Notes under the pieces: model-generated | What the model was told of the DNA's origin: nothing | The model's input: the letters and a program-made list of their open reading frames with translations, nothing else | The model's database searches: none | Shown: positions 1 through 9,163 of the stretch, one piece after another | How positions within the stretch are numbered: the first letter of the stretch is position 1 | Layout of the letters: each line of letters opens with the position of its first letter | Position numbers and translations under genes: made by a program | From: Clostridioides difficile | GTDB taxonomy: Bacteria > Bacillota > Clostridia > Peptostreptococcales > Peptostreptococcaceae | Direction of reading: 5' to 3' | Assembly (NCBI RefSeq): GCF_001299635.1 | Contig: NZ_JRHN01000047.1 | Location: forward strand, 245,410-309,409 | DNA: 64,000 nucleotides

Positions 1-1682
1 ATTATATTTGCTGGAATCATTCTTAATGGGTCTGCAGCTGCAAATGGTATTGCTCCTTCTGTTATAAAAGATGCACCCATTATAGCAGTTGGCAGTGCTG
101 ACTTTCTTTCTTCTTTAGTAAACTTATTTTTGAATATTAACATAGCTAATGCTATTGCTAATGGAGGTACCATTCCACCTACCATTAATGCTGCTGATGG
201 TTCAAATACATTACTAGAGAACATAGCCAATCCAAATGCTGAAGCTGTTTTATTAATAGGGCCTCCCATATCTGAAGCCATCATTCCTGCTAATATTGCA
301 CCTAATAATATTTTATTAGTTCCAGACATACCTTGTAACCAAGACTGTAAAGCTTCATTTAACCATGATGCTGGCGTATTAACTATGAAGAACATTATAG
401 CCCCACTCGTGAATGCAATCAATAGTGGACATATCAGTACAGCATTTACTCCCTTTAATACATCTGGTAAGTTTTCTGTTATCTTCATTACTCCTAAAGC
501 TATATATCCTGTTGCAAATCCGGCTACCATACCACCTAGAAATCCTGAACCTCCAATAACTGCCATAAAACCAGATATCATAGCAGGAGCAAAACCTTGC
601 CTTCCAGCAATTGATTTAGCTATAAAACCAGCAAGTATTGGTATGAATAACTTAAATGCTGAGTCGCCTCCAAGTTGTCCAAAGAATCCAGCTATAGGAT
701 TGTATGTTTCATGAGTTGGGTCTGATGCAAATATACCAAACATAAATGCTATAGCTATACCAATCCCACCTATTACTACAAATGGAATCATTTCAGATAC
801 ACCATTCATTAAGTGTTTATAAATACCTTTTTTCTCTGCTCCTTGAAGTATTTCTTTTGAATCTTCTAAAGTTTTTCCACCTGGCTTAATTTCTTTAGCC
901 ATGCCATTTTCAGCATTTATAATTAAATTTTTTGCTAATGAAACATTCTTAGCATCTGCTACTTTCTTTTGTAATACTTTCTTTCCTATAAATCTACTTG
1001 TTTGAATTTCTCTATCACAAGCTATTATCACATACTCTGCTCTTTTTATATCCTCTTTAGTTAACTTATTTTCTATACCTATAGCTCCATGTGTTTCTAT
1101 TTTTACTTCATATCCGAGCTCTTGCCCTGCTTCCTCTAACGCTTTTTTTGCCATAAAAGTATGGGCTATCCCTGTTGGACACCCTGTTATTCCAACTATA
1201 AGACCTTTACTTTGATTATTACTTAAATCTCCTGATTCTACTGCCTTACAATTAAATATATTTAATATTTCATATGGAGTTTCTGCATTTAGTAGATTCT
1301 TAATAAGATTTTCATCCATTAAATATGTAGCTAATTTAGATATAATCTTAAGATGAATGTCTAAACCTGATTCTGGAATTGCTATCATAAAAAATGACCT
1401 AAGTTTTTGACCATCATTATCCATAATCTCCCTATCTGTTCTTAAATACATCATTACAGGTTGATTTACTGCACTTGACTTGGCATGGGGGATAGCTATT
1501 AAATTTCCCATGTTGGTTGGTGATTCTTTTTCTCGTTTATTAATATCAATTATAAATTTTTCTTTATCATTTATATAATTTCCATGATACAAATGATTTG
1601 CCATATAATCAATTACATCTTTCTTAGTTTTAAATTGTTTATCTAATACAATACAATCACTACGTAATATTTGCTCTATCAT
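1..1682 (-). CDS. PTS fructose-family transporter EIIABC (3' part outside window)
   Basis: Sugar uptake and phosphorylation at the membrane through the phosphotransferase system. About 560 residues are visible in the order EIIA-EIIB-EIIC. The EIIA site is the His in NLIAIPHAKSS (about residue 66). The EIIB site is the Cys in ITGCPTGIAHT (about residue 168). EIIC follows with hydrophobic segments and runs off the window edge, so the C-terminus is missing. The ATG at 1682 has AGGAG upstream. It lies 24 bp downstream of the aldolase gene in the same direction, so the two probably form one operon for uptake and cleavage of a ketose such as fructose, tagatose or a related sugar. The exact substrate cannot be read from the sequence. 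Confidence 0.9.
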   Translation of the reverse strand, partial: MIEQILRSDCIVLDKQFKTKKDVIDYMANHLYHGNYINDKEKFIIDINKREKESPTNMGNLIAIPHAKSSAVNQPVMMYLRTDREIMDNDGQKLRSFFMIAIPESGLDIHLKIISKLATYLMDENLIKNLLNAETPYEILNIFNCKAVESGDLSNNQSKGLIVGITGCPTGIAHTFMAKKALEEAGQELGYEVKIETHGAIGIENKLTKEDIKRAEYVIIACDREIQTSRFIGKKVLQKKVADAKNVSLAKNLIINAENGMAKEIKPGGKTLEDSKEILQGAEKKGIYKHLMNGVSEMIPFVVIGGIGIAIAFMFGIFASDPTHETYNPIAGFFGQLGGDSAFKLFIPILAGFIAKSIAGRQGFAPAMISGFMAVIGGSGFLGGMVAGFATGYIALGVMKITENLPDVLKGVNAVLICPLLIAFTSGAIMFFIVNTPASWLNEALQSWLQGMSGTNKILLGAILAGMMASDMGGPINKTASAFGLAMFSSNVFEPSAALMVGGMVPPLAIALAMLIFKNKFTKEERKSALPTAIMGASFITEGAIPFAAADPLRMIPANI

Positions 1683-1706
1683 AGACTCTCATCTCCTCGT
1701 AATTTA

Positions 1707-2597
1707 TTATCCAATTACTAATTCTTCTTTTTGTGAAAAACATTTTAATTTATCTATGTCATTAAATAAATTCATTTTAAACTCTATAACCTCCCTTGCA
1801 GCTTCTATACATTGTGGATATATAGCATCTGGTTCATATAGACTTGGGTTTTGTTGTAATACTTCTCTGCACTTCTTATAATATGCTGATTTAACATCAC
1901 TTGAAATATTTACTTTACAAACTCCTAGTTTAACTGCTTGTGCTATTTCTTCATCTGGATTTGATGAGCCTCCATGAAGGACTAAAGGTATATCTACTAC
2001 TTCTTTTATTTCTTTCAATAAGTCTAATCTAAGTTCTGGTTTAAACCCTTTTGGATATATACCATGTGCTGTACCAATTGCAATAGCTAGCGTATCTACT
2101 CCTGTTTTTTCAACAAAATCCCTAGCTAATTGTGGATTTGTATATATTATTTCATCAGAACCACCTTCTCCTGATGTTCCAGTTGTCCCTATTGTCCCAA
2201 GTTCTCCTTCTACAGATACATTTAATCCTTTTGCTATTTCCACTATTTCTCTAGATATAGCTACATTTTCTTCGTATGGTAAATGTGACCCATCAATCAT
2301 TACTGATGTAAATCCACATCTTATAGCTCTTAATATTTGACTTTTATTTGCTCCATGGTCTAAGTGTATTACCATAGGTACCTTACTCTTATGTGCTTCT
2401 TCTATACAACTAGCTACAAAACTATCTTCTAGAAAACTTAACTCATTTGGGTGAATTGCAAGGATTACTGGTGCATTTTTTTCATTAGCACTCTGTACTA
2501 CCGCTTTAAGTATTTGCCCACTCCCTATATTAAATGCTGGTACTGCAAATTGATTTTCTTGTGCCACTTGTAACATTTCCTTCATATTTATTAACAT
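1707..2597 (-). CDS. Class II ketose-bisphosphate aldolase (fructose/tagatose type)
   Basis: Zinc-dependent aldolase cleaving a ketose 1,6-bisphosphate to dihydroxyacetone phosphate and glyceraldehyde 3-phosphate. The 296 residues show the class II landmarks in order: the zinc-binding HLDHG motif, a VEGELG segment, GTAHG and the phosphate-binding LHGGSS. Length and motifs match the GatY/KbaY/YdjI group rather than the longer FbaA group. An AGGAGGT box precedes the ATG at 2597; a second ATG four codons in is a less likely start. It is the first gene before the PTS gene. Whether it acts on tagatose or fructose bisphosphate is not determined. Confidence 0.9.
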   Translation of the reverse strand: MLINMKEMLQVAQENQFAVPAFNIGSGQILKAVVQSANEKNAPVILAIHPNELSFLEDSFVASCIEEAHKSKVPMVIHLDHGANKSQILRAIRCGFTSVMIDGSHLPYEENVAISREIVEIAKGLNVSVEGELGTIGTTGTSGEGGSDEIIYTNPQLARDFVEKTGVDTLAIAIGTAHGIYPKGFKPELRLDLLKEIKEVVDIPLVLHGGSSNPDEEIAQAVKLGVCKVNISSDVKSAYYKKCREVLQQNPSLYEPDAIYPQCIEAAREVIEFKMNLFNDIDKLKCFSQKEELVIG

Positions 2598-2704
2598 ATT
2601 GTACCTCCTGATATTTTTAATTTTGATTTATTTGTTATTGATTTTGTTGTTGTTTATATTTAAATAATATCAGGGTAATAAAAGTCAGAAAATAACAATC
2701 GTTT

Positions 2705-2758
2705 TCCTTATTGAAAAGGAACTTTTATTATATATTCTTAGTTCCTTTTCAATAAGGA
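2705..2758. promoter_or_regulatory. 19-bp perfect inverted repeat upstream of the aldolase-PTS operon
   Basis: Arms 2705-2723 and 2740-2758 are perfect reverse complements around a 16-bp spacer. Each arm is itself a TTCCTT/AAGGAA dyad, so the site can be read as two similar operator half-structures about 110 bp upstream of the aldolase start. This suits a repressor or activator of the sugar operon. It lacks a T-tract on the minus strand, so a terminator is less likely. No regulator gene is adjacent. Confidence 0.45.
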
Positions 2759-3065
2759 GCTTTTAGAAGTCTGTATCACAGTTAATTATATTTCTTAAAC
2801 TTATTTATTATCAATACTCAATAAGCTCAAAAGCTGACTCTAATAATTGTGATTACTTTGTAAATCTTCACTTAAATTCTATCCTCTAGATATATCATCA
2901 ATTTATCAAAAGATACAAACATATCAAATACCCTACTTTCATTTACTTGAAAATTAACATTCAATAATAGCATATCTTACATAGATGTTATATTTTACAT
3001 ACCTATAGCTATAAATTTTAAAACACTAGCACTATAGTTAATGCTATATTGATATCAAAAAATCA
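2759..3065. other. Non-coding stretch, nothing recognised
   Basis: About 300 bp of AT-rich sequence with stops in all frames. The longest minus-strand reading is a 33-codon open stretch around 2877-2975 without a convincing ribosome site. No recognisable RNA gene or repeat was seen. Confidence 0.4.
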
Positions 3066-3099
3066 AAAAGATATTAGCCAGACAGCCAATATCTTTTTG
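3066..3099 (-). terminator. Rho-independent terminator of the ABC importer operon
   Basis: The 11-bp arms AAAAAGATATT and AATATCTTTTT, with a partly paired GC-richer centre, are followed on the minus strand by a T-rich run. It sits downstream of the permease gene that ends at 3269. Confidence 0.65.
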
Positions 3100-3105
3100 T
3101 ACATT

Positions 3106-3139
3106 TCAATGGTAGAGATGATTTATAGGAATCATACTC
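3106..3139 (-). other. Degenerate tRNA/tmRNA 3'-end-like remnant
   Basis: Read on the minus strand, a 5-bp stem ATGAT/ATCAT with an 8-nt loop is followed by CTCTACCATTGAAAT. This matches the ssrA 3' end at 11.1 kb (CTCCACCATTAAAAT) at most positions. As at 11.1 kb, a terminator hairpin follows within about 15 bp. It may be the scar of an older insertion at the ssrA 3' end. Chance similarity is possible. Confidence 0.3.
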
Positions 3140-3268
3140 ACAATTATCTAATTTTTAGATATCATAAGCCTGACATAACACACCAAAATTACACTTCTTG
3201 AGTTCATTTCTAAGAAATAAAGAAACTTGGTTTTCTAATCACTAATTTATAAATTAGCCTCTACTATT

Positions 3269-4963
3269 TTATGTAAATCTTTTTCTATCTAATTTAAAAA
3301 TTATTCCTAATGCTATATAACATATCCCAATTACTAATACACCATAAGCCATAGATACTCCTATCTTAAATTCTTGCATATTAGTTACAATGGATATTGA
3401 AATAGGTCTATTGTAAACGCCATAAAGCAAAGCTGACATTGTATATTCTCCAATTGTACGAATAAATACCAATATAGCCCCTGAAATTATTCCTGGCATC
3501 ATATTTGGGATTATTATATTATAAAAGGTTTGTATTCTTCCAGCACCTAAACTCCTTGATGATTCTTCTAGACCTAAATTTATTGACTTCATAGCAACCT
3601 CATTGGATGAAAATAGTAATGGCAAGGTATAAATTGTATATGCTATAGGCAAAATATAAAAACCACCTATTAAGGACTCATTAAAAGCAAATATACTTTT
3701 TTGATTAAATGTATTAATTAGGTTAACTGCAATAGCACTTGCAGGCATACTCCAAGGTAACATTATAATAAATTTTGCTAGTCGATTATATGTATTATCT
3801 TTTTTAATTACTAAATATGATACTGGTACTGTAATTATCAATCCTAATGCCACTGCCATTAAAGACATTTTCAAACTGTTTAAAATAGGTTGTAATACAC
3901 GTGATTTTTGGAAAATCATCTGGTAGTTTTCCAGTGTAAAATCTCTAGGAAATATGGTCGTCATAATTGAATGTGTACTTACAAATGATAAGTATACAAT
4001 AGTAATTATAGGGAGTATAATAATAATAATTTGTATTTCAATAATAATCTTACATACAAATGTAAATAAGTCTTTTTTTCTATTATCAACTTTATAACTT
4101 TGAGATTTTAGGGATGATACTACTCCATATTTTTTGCCATAATACTGTAACAAAAGCATAAATGCAATCCCCATTAGTAACAAAGTAATCACTTGAACTG
4201 AGGCTATATCCATATGGTTATTAGCCTTAGACCTAACAATCTGAGTACTCAAAACTTTAAAACCACCACCTATAAGATTTGGTGCTGAGAAAGAACTAAT
4301 CCCTGATGCAAAAGTTATAATAGTAGAAGTTATAACAGCTGGTGTAATAACAGGCCATATTACATCAAAAAATACTCTTAGCTTTGATGCTCCCATTCCC
4401 TTTGCAGCTTCAACTGTTGAGTAATCCACATATTTTAAGGCAACATATACATTTAAATAAAAATACACATACTGAGTATAGGCAACTACAAATAAAATTC
4501 CCTTTAATCCACTAAAATCATAGGGTTTGTTGATAAATGAGAGTAAAATTTCTATAGATTTTGTAACTATCCCACTTTCTCCATAAAGCTGAATACATGC
4601 AATTACCATAATTACTCCAGGAATCATCATCGGACTTAGTAAAAGAATATGTATGATTTTTTTGTGTTTATCACAAACAAATGTCATATACAAGGCAAGT
4701 GATATACCCATAATTCCACATACAAGTACAGAACCCAATCCCAAAATTATAGTATTGCTTACTACCCTTAAATTATTAGTATTTGAAAAATATTCTTTGA
4801 ATACTTCAAAAGAATATCCACCTTCACCTTGAAATGCTTGTGCAAAGGTGTTAGCTATTGGAACGATAATATATCCAATCAGAATCCAAAATAATATACT
4901 GTATAAAATAATAGAAATAATATTTTTAGATGTGAATTTACTATGGTTTCTTTTTTTAATCAT
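3269..4963 (-). CDS. ABC transporter permease, two fused BPD_transp_1 domains (ferric iron/phosphonate type)
   Basis: Membrane channel of a binding-protein-dependent importer. The protein has two homologous halves, each with several membrane helices and an EAA-type cytoplasmic loop (EAAKGMGASKLRVFF in the first half, EESSRSLGAGRIQTFY in the second). This is the FbpB/ThiP-like fused arrangement. I chose the ATG at 4963 because CAGGGTG lies 6 nt upstream and the ATPase stop is one base away; an in-frame upstream codon at 4984 would overlap the ATPase gene. Third gene of the operon binding protein-ATPase-permease. The likely substrate is Fe(III), but 2-aminoethylphosphonate or spermidine-like ligands are possible. 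Confidence 0.85.
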   Translation of the reverse strand: MIKKRNHSKFTSKNIISIILYSILFWILIGYIIVPIANTFAQAFQGEGGYSFEVFKEYFSNTNNLRVVSNTIILGLGSVLVCGIMGISLALYMTFVCDKHKKIIHILLLSPMMIPGVIMVIACIQLYGESGIVTKSIEILLSFINKPYDFSGLKGILFVVAYTQYVYFYLNVYVALKYVDYSTVEAAKGMGASKLRVFFDVIWPVITPAVITSTIITFASGISSFSAPNLIGGGFKVLSTQIVRSKANNHMDIASVQVITLLLMGIAFMLLLQYYGKKYGVVSSLKSQSYKVDNRKKDLFTFVCKIIIEIQIIIIILPIITIVYLSFVSTHSIMTTIFPRDFTLENYQMIFQKSRVLQPILNSLKMSLMAVALGLIITVPVSYLVIKKDNTYNRLAKFIIMLPWSMPASAIAVNLINTFNQKSIFAFNESLIGGFYILPIAYTIYTLPLLFSSNEVAMKSINLGLEESSRSLGAGRIQTFYNIIIPNMMPGIISGAILVFIRTIGEYTMSALLYGVYNRPISISIVTNMQEFKIGVSMAYGVLVIGICYIALGIIFKLDRKRFT

Positions 4964-4964
4964 A

Positions 4965-5957
4965 TTATTCACCCTGTAGCACACCTAAATATGCCCTATC
5001 CCCTACATTTAATTTATTACTATTATTCAGCCTATTAAGTTCAGTCACTTGATATTTTTTCTCATTATTTGATACTGTATATTCTAAAATTGGCCCTAAG
5101 AAACGCTTAGATTCTACTTTTACTTTTACAAACCCACTTTGGTTAGTATTTTGCAACAATACCATTTCTTCAGGTCTTTTATAAATATAAGGCTTTGTCT
5201 CTTTTTCAATATTAAAATTAACATAATCCTCTTTTTCAATACAGTTTGAAGTGCCTACAAAATTTGCCACAAAATCATTCAATGGTCTTTTGTAGACTTC
5301 CATTGGCATACCAATTTGAAGAACTTTACCCTTATCCATTACAGCTATTCTATCAGAAATAGCCAAGGCCTCTTGTTGATCATGAGTAATAAATAAAGTA
5401 GTAATACCAATTTTTTGCTGTATCTCTCTTATTTCTTCCCTCATTTTGACTCTTAAAGCTACGTCTAGATTAGACATTGGTTCATCTAATAAAAGCATAG
5501 TAGGTTCAGTAGCTAATGCTCTTGCTACTGCCACTCTTTGTTGCTGTCCACCAGATAATTCATCAATCTTTTTTTTCCTAAAATCTTTCATTCCTGCCAG
5601 TTCTAAATAAGTATCACATTTTTCTACTATAATTTTTTTAGATAATTTTTTTATTTTTAATCCATAAGATACATTTTCTTCTACAGTCATATTTGGAAAC
5701 AATGCATAGTTTTGAAAAACAGTTCCCATATTTCTATTTTCTGGTTCTAGGTTGGTAATATTCTTATCACCAACATAAATACTCCCAGAAGAAGGTTTTA
5801 TAAATCCACCAATTATTCTTAAAATGGTTGTTTTACCACATCCAGAAGGGCCTAATAAAGTAAAAAATTCGCCTTCTTTGATGGATATATTAATATCATG
5901 TAATACTTTTTCTTTTCCATAATAATGATTAATTTCCTTTAATTCTATATTCTTCAT
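4965..5957 (-). CDS. ABC transporter ATP-binding protein (FbpC/PotA-like)
   Basis: Energises the adjacent importer. The 330 residues carry Walker A GPSGCGKTT, the signature LSGGQQQRVAVARAL, Walker B MLLLDEP, and a C-terminal region that looks like the TOBE domain of the Fbp/Pot/Mal group. The stop codon at 4965 is one base before the permease ATG, so translation is probably coupled. It is separated from the upstream binding-protein gene by a 238-bp gap holding a hairpin, which may reduce its expression relative to the binding protein. Confidence 0.92.
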   Translation of the reverse strand: MKNIELKEINHYYGKEKVLHDINISIKEGEFFTLLGPSGCGKTTILRIIGGFIKPSSGSIYVGDKNITNLEPENRNMGTVFQNYALFPNMTVEENVSYGLKIKKLSKKIIVEKCDTYLELAGMKDFRKKKIDELSGGQQQRVAVARALATEPTMLLLDEPMSNLDVALRVKMREEIREIQQKIGITTLFITHDQQEALAISDRIAVMDKGKVLQIGMPMEVYKRPLNDFVANFVGTSNCIEKEDYVNFNIEKETKPYIYKRPEEMVLLQNTNQSGFVKVKVESKRFLGPILEYTVSNNEKKYQVTELNRLNNSNKLNVGDRAYLGVLQGE

Positions 5958-6136
5958 ATCGACCCCACAAATTATCTAATATTTATAAATTTTAAATATA
6001 CACATGATGAATCACTTCACATCATTGACTACTTCATTAATTACTCAAAAGCTATTTTATTTAATATCAGAGTATTAGCATCATTAGGTAGCGTGAATTA
6101 CACAAAAACCATGATATACTATAGTTCCCTTATACG

Positions 6137-6167
6137 TAAAATAGCGAGGAAAATCCTCACTATTTTT
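6137..6167 (-). terminator. Intra-operon hairpin between binding protein and ATPase genes
   Basis: AAAATAG-C-GAGG pairs with CCTC-A-CTATTTT around a short loop and is followed by a T-rich tract on the minus strand. It lies just after the binding-protein gene, where a partial terminator or mRNA-stabilising hairpin is common in ABC importer operons. Confidence 0.6.
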
Positions 6168-6195
6168 GTATATAATATTAAATTATCTAACTAGA

Positions 6196-7239
6196 CTATT
6201 TTATAGTTTTATTATTATCTATTATATCTGTTTCCCACTTTTCAATCCAGTTAGATTGATTTTTTCCAATTACAGACCAATCTACATCCATAGCTTTATA
6301 TTCTTTCGACATCCACTTTGGTGAATCTTTAAGTGCAGAATCTAATGTTGGTATACGGTTAAAATCATTTGCAATCATAGCTTGAATCTTAGCACTTCCA
6401 ACAAAATCTACAAATTTAGCTGCTACATTTGGATGTGGAGCATTTTTTAGAGCTGCTACACAGTCTGTAATTACTACAGAACCACTCTCTGCATCTACAA
6501 CTTCTAATGGCATATTATTTTTTTCTTTATTATCTATTATATCACTTAACACTGCAACAGATATCGCAGCCTCACCTTTACCAATTGCTGAATACATAAC
6601 ACTTCCACTATTGTAGTAGTTCTTGATATTTTTATTTAAACCTTCAAGGTACTTCCAAGCTTCAGCTTCACTCTTAGTAGTTGAATAGTAATTGATTAAG
6701 TTACTAACAGTAGAACGCATAGATGATGATAATGAGTCTCTAGTAACTATTAAATCTTTATATTCTTCTTTTGTTAAATCGCTCCAATCTTTTGGTGCTT
6801 TATCGGCTGATAATAATTTTGTGTTATAAAACATCATTACTGGTGTTTTTATAGTTCCATACCAATATCCTTCTGAATCTTTATAAGACTTGTCCAATTC
6901 ATTATTCCAACTTGGTTCAGTCTTTTCATATAATCCTTCTTCTTTTAATTGCATATATGTAGACGTATCCCCACCAAACATTATGTCTGCTTGTGGATTA
7001 TCTTTTTCACTTCTAACACGATCTGCTAGTTCACCCTTTAAGTTTATAAATTCAACATTAACTCCTGTTTCCTTTGTAAATTCTTCAGAAATCGCTCCTA
7101 GCATATCCTCACCATGAGTAGTATATACTACTAATGTATCCTCTAATTTATCACTTTTTGCTGCATTATCATTGCTACAAGCTACCAGTGATAATGACAT
7201 CACTACAGTTGATAAAATAGCTGCTATTTTTCTCTTCAT
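6196..7239 (-). CDS. ABC transporter substrate-binding lipoprotein, iron(III)/phosphonate type
   Basis: Extracytoplasmic receptor for the importer encoded downstream. Starting at 7239 (MKRKIAAIL, GGAGGAG upstream) gives 347 residues with a signal peptide ending in the lipobox LVAC, so it should be lipid-anchored. The mature part has the periplasmic-binding type II look, with LVVYTTHGEDML at the start and ADIMFGGDTSTYMQL. This resembles AfuA/FbpA/PhnS-like receptors. A longer reading beginning at 7299 would place the signal peptide internally and is rejected. Ligand uncertain. Confidence 0.88.
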   Translation of the reverse strand: MKRKIAAILSTVVMSLSLVACSNDNAAKSDKLEDTLVVYTTHGEDMLGAISEEFTKETGVNVEFINLKGELADRVRSEKDNPQADIMFGGDTSTYMQLKEEGLYEKTEPSWNNELDKSYKDSEGYWYGTIKTPVMMFYNTKLLSADKAPKDWSDLTKEEYKDLIVTRDSLSSSMRSTVSNLINYYSTTKSEAEAWKYLEGLNKNIKNYYNSGSVMYSAIGKGEAAISVAVLSDIIDNKEKNNMPLEVVDAESGSVVITDCVAALKNAPHPNVAAKFVDFVGSAKIQAMIANDFNRIPTLDSALKDSPKWMSKEYKAMDVDWSVIGKNQSNWIEKWETDIIDNNKTIK

Positions 7240-7270
7240 ATTGACTCCTCCCCCCATATTCTCCATGTTC

Positions 7271-7299
7271 ATTTTAAATGTTATTATTCTTATAGTCAA
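7271..7299 (-). promoter_or_regulatory. Sigma-A-type promoter of the ABC importer operon
   Basis: On the minus strand a TTGACT -35 box (7294-7299) is followed after 17 bp by TAAAAT (7271-7276), 30-60 bp upstream of the lipoprotein ATG. No clear Fur box was recognised. Confidence 0.55.
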
Positions 7300-7488
7300 C
7301 GATTCGACAACAATCTATATAATTGTATTTTTCTATAGTCACTTATTTTGTTATTGTTTTTTTCTATATCTATGTTTATTTTTTTATACATATAATTTTT
7401 GTATTCACATTAATCCTTTTTTAATATTAGTATTGTATTTCTTCAAGACATATTTTAAGTATTAGTATTATCATTATATACATAAAAA

Positions 7489-7508
7489 ATGACCTATAAA
7501 TAGGTCAT
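7489..7508 (-). terminator. Short hairpin terminator downstream of the XRE gene
   Basis: A perfect 8-bp stem ATGACCTA/TAGGTCAT with a 4-nt loop is followed on the minus strand by a run of six T. It ends the XRE/membrane-protein unit before the importer promoter. The rest of 7300-7709 shows no gene. Confidence 0.6.
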
Positions 7509-7709
7509 CTGAACTAATGATTTTATGGTATATGAGATATTTTCTTAAATCACTTATTATTTTTATCATTTACAATACTCTTTTTATCTTAAAATAATTA
7601 TAATCTAACTTTAATCACACATTATGTTACATACAAATATTTTTAGCAAACTTAATAATTAAATAGCTATATTTCATTAACCATCTTATAAATGTTTATA
7701 ACCTATCCA

Positions 7710-7910
7710 CTATTCTTCCTCAATAAATTCAAATAAATTTTCCACTGTAGTATTGAATACTTTAGCAATATCCATAGCTAACTTTAAAGAAGGATTATAT
7801 TTTCCATTTTCTAAGTGTACAATAGTCTCACGTCTTACTCCAACCGATTTAGCAAGTTCATTTTGTGTCATAAGGAGTTTTTCCCTATATTCTTTAATTT
7901 TTGTCTTCAT
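7710..7910 (-). CDS. Small XRE-family transcriptional regulator
   Basis: A DNA-binding protein of about 66 residues made almost entirely of one helix-turn-helix domain ([19 protein letters not shown]), the small Cro-like type. I chose the ATG at 7910; an in-frame GTG at 7922 directly follows the upstream stop codon and adds four residues. It follows the four-helix membrane protein gene with almost no gap. Such XRE + membrane protein pairs are common in clostridia but their role is unclear; the regulator probably controls its own operon. Confidence 0.8.
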   Translation of the reverse strand: MKTKIKEYREKLLMTQNELAKSVGVRRETIVHLENGKYNPSLKLAMDIAKVFNTTVENLFEFIEEE

Positions 7911-7922
7911 CAATATTGCCAC

Positions 7923-8339
7923 TTAGTTACATATCCCCCTTTTATCAAAGTACACATACAAAATTAATTTAGATAATGATTGTATAAATAAAACTGCAAT
8001 AAGAATTATGCCAGTATCCATGTTTGATATATTTATATTCCTTGTATAAGGAGTTGCAAAGAAAATAGCAATTATAACTATGGAATACATCATTATTGTT
8101 ATTGCAATCTGATTAACTTTTGATAGTATAAATTTAGATGATTCATCAATTAAATCATTATATTTTTTATTATAAATTAGATAACAACCAAAAACTATTA
8201 ACCAGCTCAGCCCTGGAAGAGAAGCCGTACTTGGACCTTTAAAAATATACTTAGTCGCTAATACTGCTATAAAAAAATAAGTTATTACAAGTAATTCTAA
8301 GATAAGCCTTGATTTTACTCCAGTTTCTGATTTAGACAT
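7923..8339 (-). CDS. Four-helix membrane protein of unknown function, copy 2
   Basis: 138 residues with four predicted membrane spans and a conserved cytoplasmic NKKYNDLIDE segment. It is a close paralogue of the gene at 8400-8813: both end in FDKRGICN and share the middle NKKYNDL region. I chose the ATG at 8339 with AAGGAGG upstream, which aligns with the paralogue start. A longer reading starting at 8387 would fuse the remnant of a duplicated XRE gene to the N-terminus and is rejected. No function recognised. Confidence 0.75.
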   Translation of the reverse strand: MSKSETGVKSRLILELLVITYFFIAVLATKYIFKGPSTASLPGLSWLIVFGCYLIYNKKYNDLIDESSKFILSKVNQIAITIMMYSIVIIAIFFATPYTRNINISNMDTGIILIAVLFIQSLSKLILYVYFDKRGICN

Positions 8340-8362
8340 ATAAAAATCCTCCTTAAAAGTTA

Positions 8363-8387
8363 TATATTCTTTAGTTTTTGTTTTCAT
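8363..8387 (-). pseudogene. 5' stub of a duplicated XRE regulator gene
   Basis: On the minus strand 8387-8363 reads ATG AAA ACA AAA ACT AAA GAA TAT A, nearly the same as the start of the intact XRE gene at 7910, with the same upstream sequence. The match then breaks into a copy of the 5' region of the membrane gene. It looks like the fragment left after a tandem duplication followed by a deletion. Confidence 0.65.
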
Positions 8388-8399
8388 TAATATAATTAC

Positions 8400-8813
8400 T
8401 TAATTACATATACCTCTTTTATCAAAATGTATATACAGAATTAATTTAGATAACGATTGTATAAATAAAACTGCTAATAGAATTATACCTATATCCAAAT
8501 TTGATACATCTAAAGCTCTTGTATGATTAGCTGAAAAGAGAACAGCTATTACAAACATAGAGTACAGCATTATTTTTGATGCAATTTGATCAACCTTTAA
8601 TAACATAAGTTTTGATGCCTCATCGACTAAATCATTATATTTTTTATTATACATTGAGTCAAATACCCAAAAAACTAATAAGATTATAAAAGTAATCCAA
8701 ATACCTTCGCCTTTAAAAATAAACTTTTCTAATAATAAGTCTATAAAGAAATAGGATAGCATCAGGAATTCTGAAACAAGATTTGCTTTAACACCAAGCT
8801 TCAATCTAGACAT
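8400..8813 (-). CDS. Four-helix membrane protein of unknown function, copy 1
   Basis: 137 residues, four predicted membrane helices and the conserved loop NKKYNDLVDEASKLMLLKVDQIASKIMLYS. Paralogue of 7923-8339, arranged in tandem. The ATG at 8813 is preceded by AAGGGGTGA. It is the first gene after an 18-bp perfect inverted repeat and probably leads the small operon that ends in the XRE gene. Function unknown. Confidence 0.75.
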   Translation of the reverse strand: MSRLKLGVKANLVSEFLMLSYFFIDLLLEKFIFKGEGIWITFIILLVFWVFDSMYNKKYNDLVDEASKLMLLKVDQIASKIMLYSMFVIAVLFSANHTRALDVSNLDIGIILLAVLFIQSLSKLILYIHFDKRGICN

Positions 8814-8830
8814 ATAAAATCACCCCTTAA

Positions 8831-8873
8831 AAGTTATATATTTATAACACCTCATGTTATAAATATATAACTT
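8831..8873. promoter_or_regulatory. 18-bp perfect inverted repeat, probable operator
   Basis: Arms 8831-8848 and 8856-8873 are perfect reverse complements with a 7-nt centre, 18 bp upstream of the membrane-protein ATG. The proximal arm is also preserved in front of the second copy. The AT-rich palindrome over the expected promoter suits autoregulation by the XRE protein. Confidence 0.5.
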
Positions 8874-9163
8874 TTCCAAATAAATTGCAAGAAAATATTG
8901 TAAATACTTAATAATATTTTTACAAGTATAGTCCATAAGAGATTTCATAATAGATATCTAATGCTTACAAATAATATTATAAAATTACTTTTTTATTCAC
9001 TCCTATATAACCAGCTCTCTAAAAAATTCTTATACCATAAAAATTTATTCTTTAGTAAGCAGTACAGTACTAGATTAGTTTATTATATCTATTCTCTCAA
9101 TCATATCATTTACTAACTATTATCCTAATTAATAAGCAATAATTGAAATGTATAGTTATACAA

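Noticed and set aside
130..714. Long plus-strand open frame opposite the PTS gene
   Set aside because: It is antisense to the EIIC domain; the minus-strand frame shows clear PTS motifs and this one shows none. The same holds for long antisense frames over eno, rpoN, cggR, the permease and hydA.
2877..2975. 33-codon minus-strand ORF downstream of the PTS region
   Set aside because: No ribosome site and no recognisable motif; probably chance in AT-rich DNA.
4964..4984. Upstream start for the ABC permease (MCYRVNN)
   Set aside because: It would overlap the ATPase gene and lacks a ribosome site; the ATG at 4963 is well placed.
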